Below, in pieces: positions 44,667-52,059 of a DNA stretch of 64,000 nucleotides; position 1 is the stretch's first letter, and every line of letters starts with the position of its first letter. The notes under the pieces were generated by a model, which was given only the letters and a program-made list of their open reading frames with translations, searched no databases and was not told the DNA's origin. The stretch comes from DATJPR01 sp963843525 (GTDB lineage: Bacteria; Bacteroidota; Ignavibacteria; UBA10030; UBA6906): NCBI GenBank assembly GCA_963843525.1, contig CAWJKM010000009.1, forward strand, positions 124,001 through 188,000, given 5' to 3'. Both the position numbers and the translations under genes were made by a program.

Positions 44667-46922
44667 TCACTTCACCACGATTTCATCGACGAACATCCAC
44701 GCCTTCCCTCCTGCTCCGGGATGCCACGGCGGACACGTTCCGGGGTTGGTCGCGATGATTTTGACATATCGTGCATCCACCGGCTTTATCGTGGCTGTGA
44801 AGTCTCTCGTCGATACATTGTCGGATTTCTTAAGGGGATGAGTTTTTCTGGTAACATTCTTCCAGCGCGTGCGGTCGGACGAAACGGCAACCTGTATCTC
44901 CTTCGGAAGGAAGACCCATGAGTTCTGTCGCTGAAGACACCCGAGCGTAACGGTATGGATGGTCTGCACTTTGCCGAGGTCGAGAATAGCCGTCAGGTTC
45001 TGACCTTCAAACCCCAACCAATCCTTGTTCAGTTCATCCGGATTGCCGCGTTTGCCATCGATGAGCGTCGCCGGCCCGCTGGCCGGATACTTGGGGCTGA
45101 AAGTCTGTTCGAGGGCGATCGAGTGAGCTGGCCAACATCGGGTGAATCGTGCCTCCAGACCTTCTCCGCCGGCTTCGCCGCTGACTTCGGGAATAGCTTT
45201 GACGGTGGTGGAACGCCTGAGAACAATCGAACCAGAGTAGAGCGGCGATTGCAGCGTCGGCGATGAGCCGTCAAGCGTAAAATGGATGGGGAATTCCCCG
45301 CGGTCAACATTCAGCGAAACACGGACAGAGTCGCCAAAAGGCCCCCCATCGGGTGTCGCCCGCACGACAGGCGGTGACGCGAAAAGCCCGACCGCGGAAA
45401 GGCTTGGACTCCACCGTGATTGCTCGATCACCAATCGTACCGCAGACGTGGTGACGGGAGCGAAGCGGAGGAGGCGTTTGTAGCCGACTGTTGTCCCGGA
45501 CGCAAACCGGACCCAGGAGACGCCGTCCCACGCATCGAAATGGAATCGCTCGATTCGTTGACCGGCACGGACATATTCCTGCAAGAGAGCGCGATCCATC
45601 GTCTCCTTTCGCGCCAGGTCGAATCGAATCACCGCTGAATCGACACCTTCGTCGGTGATCCAGTAGGTGCTCCCATCCCCATCGATCATCGTCATTGCTT
45701 CGTGACCCTTGCGCTCATTCGACGCCTCGATATGGGCTCCGGCAAGAAGGTTCGTCGCAAAAGTCTGCTTCAGAATCGCATGCATCCCCTTGAGACTCGC
45801 GATATCGCTCCGACAGATCAATCCTCTCTTGTCCGGGGGGACGTTAAGGAGAAGCACGCTGTTGCGGCCGACGGAACTATAATAGATGTCGACCAGTTTT
45901 TGCGGGCTCTTTACCCTGGCATCCTCGCTCGCTCGGTAAAACCAGCCGGGTCGGATGGAAACGTCACTCTCCGCGGGGTACCAGGCCAGGGCGGTTGCTC
46001 CCCGAAGACGATCCCGGGAGCCCAGATCTTCGCCCATTAGGTCTCTTGGGACAAACGCAGCATCGAGAGGGACCTGTTGGGAATGCGCTGCAATCGAATC
46101 CATGTTGATGTCCGCGGCAGGAAGTACACTCCATTCGGTGTCCCTGCCATAACCGGACTCCGTTCCCACCCAGCGGACATCCGGGCCCATGATCGCAATG
46201 ACCGCATTGGGCTGGAGTTCTCTGATGAGAGAATAATACGACTTCCAATCATACACCTGTTTCTTGCCGTTTGGCCCCTCCCCATTCGCGCCATCAAACC
46301 ACACCTCGGCGATCTCACCGTAATTCGTCAGGAGCTCGCGAAGCTGGTCGCGAAAGTGCTGATTGTATTTCGGAGAATCACCGTAAGTCGGTTCATGGCG
46401 GTCCCAGGGTGAGAGATAGATGCCGAACTTCAGACCGCCTTCCCTGCATGCATCGGCCACCTCTTTCACAACGTCACCCTTGCCATTCTTCCAGGGACTC
46501 TTCCTCACACTGTAATTCGTGTATTTGGTCGGCCAGAGACAGAATCCGTCATGGTGTTTCGCAGTCAAAATGAGCATTTTCATCCCGGCCTGTTTTGCCG
46601 TTTCGACCCATTGATGCGGGTTGAACGCCGTGGGATTGAACAGGGCGGGATTTGCCGACCCGTTTCCCCACTCCTGGTTGACAAACGTGTTCATGCCGAA
46701 GTGGATGAATCCGATGAATTCCATCTTCTGCCACTCCCATTGCCTGGGAGAGGGAACGACATGTGCCGCATCGCGAACGATCTCGTCGAGGCTCTCCCCT
46801 TTGGGGAGGACCATGTAGTTTGAATATGCCCCTCCGTCCCCTTGCTGTGCATAGCCTGCAAAAGAGAGCACAAGGGGTACCAGGGCAGAGGATGCATACC
46901 TCCGTATTCGACGCAGTGACAT
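44667..46922 (-). CDS. GH29 alpha-L-fucosidase with C-terminal chitobiase-like and F5/8 type-C domains
   Basis: A 751-residue secreted enzyme starting MSLRRIRRYASSALVPLVLSFAG. The GH29 TIM barrel begins IGFIHFGMNTF and shows the catalytic nucleophile in EVWFDGANG, plus TAKHHDGFCLWPTKYTNY. After the barrel (about residue 390) come regions resembling F5/8 type-C discoidin modules (ASNERKGHEAMTMIDGDGSTYW, and at the end TLGCLQRQNSWVFLPKEIQV) and a chitobiase-type module (FPIHFTLDGSSPT). It would remove fucose from glycans such as xyloglucan or fucosylated pectin, with the extra domains binding substrate. The second GH29 gene lies upstream. Confidence 0.92.
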   Translation of the reverse strand: MSLRRIRRYASSALVPLVLSFAGYAQQGDGGAYSNYMVLPKGESLDEIVRDAAHVVPSPRQWEWQKMEFIGFIHFGMNTFVNQEWGNGSANPALFNPTAFNPHQWVETAKQAGMKMLILTAKHHDGFCLWPTKYTNYSVRKSPWKNGKGDVVKEVADACREGGLKFGIYLSPWDRHEPTYGDSPKYNQHFRDQLRELLTNYGEIAEVWFDGANGEGPNGKKQVYDWKSYYSLIRELQPNAVIAIMGPDVRWVGTESGYGRDTEWSVLPAADINMDSIAAHSQQVPLDAAFVPRDLMGEDLGSRDRLRGATALAWYPAESDVSIRPGWFYRASEDARVKSPQKLVDIYYSSVGRNSVLLLNVPPDKRGLICRSDIASLKGMHAILKQTFATNLLAGAHIEASNERKGHEAMTMIDGDGSTYWITDEGVDSAVIRFDLARKETMDRALLQEYVRAGQRIERFHFDAWDGVSWVRFASGTTVGYKRLLRFAPVTTSAVRLVIEQSRWSPSLSAVGLFASPPVVRATPDGGPFGDSVRVSLNVDRGEFPIHFTLDGSSPTLQSPLYSGSIVLRRSTTVKAIPEVSGEAGGEGLEARFTRCWPAHSIALEQTFSPKYPASGPATLIDGKRGNPDELNKDWLGFEGQNLTAILDLGKVQTIHTVTLGCLQRQNSWVFLPKEIQVAVSSDRTRWKNVTRKTHPLKKSDNVSTRDFTATIKPVDARYVKIIATNPGTCPPWHPGAGGKAWMFVDEIVVK

Positions 46923-46974
46923 GGTGGTTTCCGATCTACCGTGACCTTGAAATCCGACAACTTGCCAATTGTGC

Positions 46975-46995
46975 ATTGACAAGTGACAACTGACA
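46975..46995. repeat. Three-copy 7-bp tandem array between two GH29 genes
   Basis: ATTGACA, AGTGACA and ACTGACA in succession, 53 bases before the first GH29 gene's start and ending just before the stop of the other. The same kind of short array recurs elsewhere in the window. Confidence 0.55.
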
Positions 46996-47000
46996 ATTTC

Positions 47001-48413
47001 TTACCGTGTGAACCGGAAGGTCCATGCATACTTGCATGGGAGGTTCTCTCTGACACCCTCTTGGACCGTGAGAACGCACCCCTTTCCCTTTGGCGCCCAT
47101 TTCACTGCTCCGGGAGCTCCCAGAAGCGTGACAGTGCTCCCGGTTTTCGGGGCATACGCATCAATCGTGACCTCTCCCGGCAAGGTTGCGCTGCTGTCGG
47201 CACCGACATAGATGGCATTGATCACCCCGTCCTTGGACTGCGTGAACCGGAGATTCCCTTCCCGGTACGGGGCAATCGGTCGTGTCGCGTAGATCGCGTT
47301 CCCATTCACCTTCATCCAGGCGCCGATCTCGCGAAGCCGGTCGAGCGACGCCGGCGGCAGTTCTCCCGTCGGGCTCGGCCCGATATTCAGCAGGAAGTTC
47401 CCCCCCTTTGCGACGATGTCCACCAGGAGATGGATCAGCTTGTCGGCCGGCTTGTAGCGATCATGGGGCACATACGACCATGACGTCGCCATCGTCATAC
47501 AGGTCTCCCACACATAGTCCAACGGTTTGTCCGGCACCTCTTGCTCGGGCGTCCGGTAGTTCTCATACCTCCCGGGCACTGCCCGGTCGACGACGATCAG
47601 TCCCGGCTGATGAGAACGGGCCATGGCTGCGATCCGCGGCATATCGATGTCCTGCCCCTTGTTCCCGGGATTCACCCACCCACCGTCGAGCCAGAGGATG
47701 TCCATCGATCCGTATCCGGTCATCAGTTCTTCAATTTGATCGTAAGTGTATTTTTTGAACGCATCCCAGCGGGCCGGATACTTCTTCACGTCGTAGTTCA
47801 CATTCCTGTCAAAGGGCGGAAAATACGGCCACCAGTAATTGTCCGAGTGCCAGTCCGGTTTTGAGAAGTACGCTCCGATCCCAAACCCCTGCTCCCGGAA
47901 TGCTCCGAAGAGCACCTTGGCCACATTGCTCCGCGGGTCCGTGCTGAACGGACAGTCCTTGGCGGTGATCTTATAATTGGTTTGTTTCGTATCAAACATG
48001 CAGAAGCCGTCGTGATGCTTGGTCGTGAACACCACATAGCGCATACCCGCCTCCTTTGCCGCCGCGGCCCATGATGCGGGATTAAACTTGACCGGGTTAA
48101 ACGTCGTCTTCAGGTTCTCATAGGCTTTCTTGTATTCCCAGTAATTCTGCGCGTACGGCCCCCGGCGCTGGCACCAGCCCTCATCTTCCGGACAGAGAGA
48201 CCAGCTCTCCACTACACCCCACTGACTGTACGCTCCCCAGTGGAGGAGCAGACCGAATTTCTGATCCTGGAACCAATCCAGCTTTTTCAGCACGAGCGGG
48301 TCGGTCTCTTTCTCCGCGCTTGGCTCTTGCCCGTCGCTTGTGCAAAATCCCAATCCCGCGAAAATCGGGATCAGTGTTGCCAGAAAGAAAAATAAGCGTC
48401 GAGGTGTTTTCAT
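47001..48413 (-). CDS. GH29 alpha-L-fucosidase (single-domain form)
   Basis: A 470-residue secreted enzyme with GAGGG before the ATG at 48413. The leader MKTPRRLFFFLATLIPIFAGLGFC has a possible lipobox (GLGFC), so it may be a lipoprotein. The GH29 barrel reads KLDWFQDQKFGLLLHWGAYS, TTKHHDGFCMFDTKQTNY, and the nucleophile in MDILWLDGGW; a C-terminal beta domain follows (GREGNLRFT-like PIAPYREGNLRFTQSKDG). It differs from the larger GH29 protein downstream, which has extra binding domains, so the two may act on different fucosides. Both are on the minus strand, 78 bases apart. Confidence 0.92.
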   Translation of the reverse strand: MKTPRRLFFFLATLIPIFAGLGFCTSDGQEPSAEKETDPLVLKKLDWFQDQKFGLLLHWGAYSQWGVVESWSLCPEDEGWCQRRGPYAQNYWEYKKAYENLKTTFNPVKFNPASWAAAAKEAGMRYVVFTTKHHDGFCMFDTKQTNYKITAKDCPFSTDPRSNVAKVLFGAFREQGFGIGAYFSKPDWHSDNYWWPYFPPFDRNVNYDVKKYPARWDAFKKYTYDQIEELMTGYGSMDILWLDGGWVNPGNKGQDIDMPRIAAMARSHQPGLIVVDRAVPGRYENYRTPEQEVPDKPLDYVWETCMTMATSWSYVPHDRYKPADKLIHLLVDIVAKGGNFLLNIGPSPTGELPPASLDRLREIGAWMKVNGNAIYATRPIAPYREGNLRFTQSKDGVINAIYVGADSSATLPGEVTIDAYAPKTGSTVTLLGAPGAVKWAPKGKGCVLTVQEGVRENLPCKYAWTFRFTR

Positions 48414-48628
48414 TGATTCAACCCTCAGTGGAAATATTAAACGAAAATTGAGATATGGGTCCCTCGTCGGGAAGCGGTTTTGACGAAAGGAAACTCGGAG
48501 CCGGGAGTGGATAATGTACGAGAAAGAATATTCGGACAAAAGGATAATCCCAGGCGTTGAACCGCATGATTGCCCGTCGGCGCCGGTGCGGGCGGCCTCC
48601 GGAGATCAGCCATCGATGACAAGACACG

Positions 48629-49786
48629 TTAACCCGACGTTCGCTGGTGCAACTTGCGGAATTCCAAAAGCCCCACTCCCTTCTCCTTCCGAAAATAGCG
48701 TGACAGATGTTCCGCATCGGTAAAAGTGAACGTCTCCGTAATCTTGGCGATTGGAATATCCGTCTCAACAAGGAGCTGCGCGATCATTTCCACTCGAACG
48801 CGTCGTACTTCCTGCTGGATCGAACGGTGGAGAGCATTGCGAAACCGGCTTTCGAGCGTCCGACGCGATAACCCCGTTTGTGCAACGATCTCCGATACCG
48901 GGAGTTTTCGCTTGGCATTCCTGCGAATGAAAAGTATCCCTTCGACGACTTCCTTGTCCTGCACCGCAAGAAGACTCGTCGATTGACGCTGGACGACATG
49001 GGTTGCGGTAACAACAATTTGCTGTCCCTTCATGGGCCTTCCCCGCATCATCTCGTCCAGCAGGGCCGCCGCGTTATAGCCGGCTCTCTCCGTGTTCAGC
49101 GCGATGCTGCTTAACGGGGGATCGGCGAGTTCGCAGACAAAGGGGTCGTTGTCCACTCCGATCACCGCAACATCTTCCGGGACCATGACGCCGAGCGTTT
49201 TGCAGGCTTCCAGGACCCGCTGGCCGAGGTCGTCGTTGCACGCCATGATTCCCACGGGTTTGGGAAGCCGGCTGATCCACTCTTGCATGAGCGTCGACTC
49301 CTCATACCAGGAAGTCCGTCGCGCTTTCCACCGATGGTAGATATGTGTCTGGAACCCCGCATCACGGAGGTAGTTGCGAAAGTGCGTTTCTCTGTCATTC
49401 GACCAGATGTATTTCTCATACCCGCAGAACGCGAAGTTGCGGAGTCCCTGCGTCAGCAGGTGCTCGCCTGCGGAATACGCGATGGATTTCCCATCGGTGA
49501 CGATACTCGGGACATCTTCCGGCCAGCCGGCTTCTCCTATGACCAGGATGGCCGGAATCTTGGGGTCGATCGGCGGCCTTCGGTTGCGGAAATATCCCGT
49601 GACAATCCCGTCCACCTGCCACCGTTCGAGGCGTGGAAAAGGTGATTTGTCATCCCGCGGCACCTGGAAGATCGACCAGGGGCCGTTTAACCGCGCATAG
49701 CGGGTGATGCCATAGGTGAGTCTGCGCCCGAATTCGCGCGAGGTCTCCAGGAACAAAATCACCTTCTTGTGTTGATGTCCTGCCAT
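48629..49786 (-). CDS. XylR-like transcriptional regulator: LacI-type sugar-binding domain fused to AraC HTH
   Basis: A 385-residue cytoplasmic protein. Residues about 8-270 are a periplasmic-binding-protein-like domain (VILFLETSREFGRRLTYGI; VAVIGVDNDPFVCELADPPLSSI). Residues about 280-385 hold two AraC HTH motifs (LPVSEIVAQTGLSRRTLESRFRNAL, IPIAKITETFTFTDAEHLSRYFRKEKG). The order and length match E. coli XylR, an activator that responds to xylose, so the family call is firm, but the ligand could be another pentose or fucose. It is transcribed away from the Mut7-C gene. The adjacent downstream gene is a fucosidase, a probable target. An inverted repeat overlaps its own promoter. Confidence 0.93.
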   Translation of the reverse strand: MAGHQHKKVILFLETSREFGRRLTYGITRYARLNGPWSIFQVPRDDKSPFPRLERWQVDGIVTGYFRNRRPPIDPKIPAILVIGEAGWPEDVPSIVTDGKSIAYSAGEHLLTQGLRNFAFCGYEKYIWSNDRETHFRNYLRDAGFQTHIYHRWKARRTSWYEESTLMQEWISRLPKPVGIMACNDDLGQRVLEACKTLGVMVPEDVAVIGVDNDPFVCELADPPLSSIALNTERAGYNAAALLDEMMRGRPMKGQQIVVTATHVVQRQSTSLLAVQDKEVVEGILFIRRNAKRKLPVSEIVAQTGLSRRTLESRFRNALHRSIQQEVRRVRVEMIAQLLVETDIPIAKITETFTFTDAEHLSRYFRKEKGVGLLEFRKLHQRTSG

Positions 49787-49817
49787 GAGGGGATCAATGG
49801 GAAGTCAGTGGGTCAGG

Positions 49818-49857
49818 GGAATATTACAAAATATATTCCTCGATTGACATTCTGCAA
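49818..49857 (-). promoter_or_regulatory. Promoter and overlapping operator of the XylR-like gene
   Basis: On the minus strand TTGCAG (49857-49852) and TATATT (49835-49830) are 16 bases apart. An inverted repeat GGAATAT-N8-ATATTCC (49818-49839) covers the -10, as expected for an autorepressed regulator gene. Confidence 0.55.
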
Positions 49858-49968
49858 GACCGTTTTTGACACCGCCTCGCGGCAACCATTCCTTTCTGTC
49901 TCCTCCCGCTGTATATTATGGTACCATCGTTAATGAGGCAGACGGAACAATCCGGGGAAATCGCTCTC

Positions 49969-50724
49969 ATGAGTTCCACCGTGACAGTGAGATTCTATGC
50001 CGAGTTGAATGATTTTCTACACGCGGAAAGGAGGTTCGCAACTTTCGAGGTTCTCCTTCCCAGTGGTGCCACCGTCCGCGACGTTCTCGACGGGTGCGGC
50101 GTGCCTGTACCGGAGGTGGACCTCGTCCTCGTCAATGGAGAACCGGAAGAATTGAATCATCCTCTCGGTGATGGGGACAGGATCAGCGTTTACCCGGTCT
50201 TCGAGAGTTTTGATATCCGGGGAACCACCAAGGTGCGCGTTCGTGCCCTTCGCGTGACCCGCTTCGTGCTTGACGTCCATCTCGGGAAACTCGCATCACA
50301 TCTCCGGATGCTCGGTTTCGACACGTTATACCGTAACGACTATACGGACGCCGAGCTCGTGCGCATCTCTGTCGAAGGCGACCGGATTCTTCTCAGCAAA
50401 GACAGGACACTTGTTGCGACAGGCAACCTGACCCGCGCGTACGCCGTGAAATGCACGGACCCGCGGGATCAACTGAAGGAAGTTGTGCGACGTTTTGACC
50501 TCGTTGGATCGATTACACCCTTCACCCGCTGCATGGTATGCAACGGGGCGCTCGAGCCGGTGGAAAAAGAGCGTATTGTCAGCCGGCTGCCGCCGCGGGT
50601 GGCAGCGTCATTCGAAGAATTCCGCCTCTGTCCGGACTGCAGCCATATCTACTGGAAAGGCTCCCACTACCAGCGAATGGAATCCTTCATCCGGACCATT
50701 CCGTCACTTGTCGGGCAATCCTGA
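49969..50724 (+). CDS. Mut7-C-type PIN/zinc-ribbon RNase-like protein with N-terminal ubiquitin/ThiS-like domain
   Basis: A 251-residue cytoplasmic protein. The ATG at 49969 is preferred because AT-rich TATATTAT lies where a -10 could sit before the more upstream starts. Residues about 1-85 form a ubiquitin/MoaD/ThiS-like fold (VRFYAELNDFLHAERR, VDLVLVNGEP, GDRISVYPVFESFDI). Residues about 95-251 match the Mut7-C RNase domain: RFVLDVHLGKLASHLRMLGFDTLYRND with the conserved Asp, LLSKDRTL, and a zinc ribbon CMVCNGALEPV...CPDCSHIYWKGSH. Such fused Ub-Mut7C proteins are annotated from genomes; RNase activity is predicted from fold similarity to PIN nucleases. It is followed by an MFS gene 62 bases downstream. 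Confidence 0.88.
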   Translation: MSSTVTVRFYAELNDFLHAERRFATFEVLLPSGATVRDVLDGCGVPVPEVDLVLVNGEPEELNHPLGDGDRISVYPVFESFDIRGTTKVRVRALRVTRFVLDVHLGKLASHLRMLGFDTLYRNDYTDAELVRISVEGDRILLSKDRTLVATGNLTRAYAVKCTDPRDQLKEVVRRFDLVGSITPFTRCMVCNGALEPVEKERIVSRLPPRVAASFEEFRLCPDCSHIYWKGSHYQRMESFIRTIPSLVGQS

Positions 50725-50786
50725 CGGAAGCGCCGACCGCCTCTCTTCTCCGTTGCTTTCCAGAAAAGAGATAAGTATACTTTCGC

Positions 50787-52046
50787 ATGGGAACGTCGTT
50801 GCTCAACGAATCCGATCGCCCCACACGAACCCATTACCGGATCCTCCTGATGAGCTGGTCGGGGTGGGTGTTTGACTTCTACGACCTCATCCTCTATACC
50901 TTCCTCCTTATTCCGATCGGACAGGAGCTCCACCTCGACTCTGTCCAGCTTTCTTTTGTGCTCGGTGCATCGCTGGCAGCAACGGCTTTCGGTGGAGTGA
51001 TCTTCGGGGTTCTCTCCGACCGATTTGGACGGAAGAAAGTTCTGGAATGGACCATCCTCACCTACAGCGTAGGGACGTTTTGCAGTGGCCTCGCGCCGAA
51101 CCTCATGTTGCTGATCCTGTTCCGGAGCATCACGGGCGCCGGAGTGGGGGGCGAATGGGCCACAGGGCAGACGTATATCGGGGAGACCTTCCCTCCAAAA
51201 ATGCGCGGAAGGTACGGCGCCTTTATGCAGACGGGGGCACCGCTCGGCATTGCTCTGGCGTCCGTTGTCGGCGGATTTATTGCCCCTCACATTGGATGGA
51301 GAGCTGCGTTCTTCATATCCGTCCTCCCGGCGCTCCTGGTGGTGTTTATCCGGCGGAATCTCCCCGAGTCGGATGTCTGGGTTGCGCACCGGGAGCGCGC
51401 GCGGGGAAAGGAAAGACCGATCACCGAGCGTCCACTGGAGAAGTTCCTCTTGCTTTTTCACAAAGACTATCGGAAGTTGTTTTTCCTCTCGCTTGTCCTC
51501 GCCACGTTCGATATGTCCGCCTACTGGTTCACCTACTCCTGGCTCCCGGGATACTTGCATCAGGAGCGCCAGTTTTCCATGGTGAAATCTGCGGCGTGGC
51601 TCCTTGTCACGCAATGCGGAGGATTTATCGGGTACGCAACGTTCGGCTTTGTCGCCGATTGGCTCGGCCGGCGACCGGCGTATTCAATCTACTCCTTCAT
51701 CATGGCCGGCGGCCTGCTCATGATTACCCTGCTGTGGGACCTCATCGCGGCATCCCCAGCCGTCGTACTGATTTTTATGTTTCTTGTCGGGTTTGGGACG
51801 GGCATGTTTGGCGGGTATGGCCCGCTGTTCTCGGAGCTCTTCCCGACCACAATCCGCAACACTGCGATGGGCTCGGCATTCAACCTCGCGCGCGGGGTGC
51901 AGTTCTTCACGCCGGTCGCGATTGCAGTCATCGCCCGGTCCTATGGCCTCGCCGGGGGCATCTCCCTTGCCGCCCTCTTCGCCATCCTTACCGGGGTGTG
52001 GATCTGGACCTTCCCCGAAACCAAGGGGAAATCGATTCCAATTTAA
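50787..52046 (+). CDS. MFS transporter, sugar-acid/sialate:proton symporter type (SHS-like)
   Basis: A 419-residue membrane protein with 12 predicted segments. It has the MFS loop signature GVLSDRFGRKKVLEW between segments 2 and 3, WVFDFYDLILYTFLL in segment 1, and the repeat signature DWLGRRPAYS in the second half. The D-F-Y-D start resembles the sialate/metabolite:proton symporter group. It is followed 13 bases downstream by the GH9 gene, so it probably takes up a product of extracellular cellulase-type digestion or a uronate. Substrate inference is weak. Confidence 0.85.
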   Translation: MGTSLLNESDRPTRTHYRILLMSWSGWVFDFYDLILYTFLLIPIGQELHLDSVQLSFVLGASLAATAFGGVIFGVLSDRFGRKKVLEWTILTYSVGTFCSGLAPNLMLLILFRSITGAGVGGEWATGQTYIGETFPPKMRGRYGAFMQTGAPLGIALASVVGGFIAPHIGWRAAFFISVLPALLVVFIRRNLPESDVWVAHRERARGKERPITERPLEKFLLLFHKDYRKLFFLSLVLATFDMSAYWFTYSWLPGYLHQERQFSMVKSAAWLLVTQCGGFIGYATFGFVADWLGRRPAYSIYSFIMAGGLLMITLLWDLIAASPAVVLIFMFLVGFGTGMFGGYGPLFSELFPTTIRNTAMGSAFNLARGVQFFTPVAIAVIARSYGLAGGISLAALFAILTGVWIWTFPETKGKSIPI

Positions 52047-52059
52047 TACGAGGTAAAGC

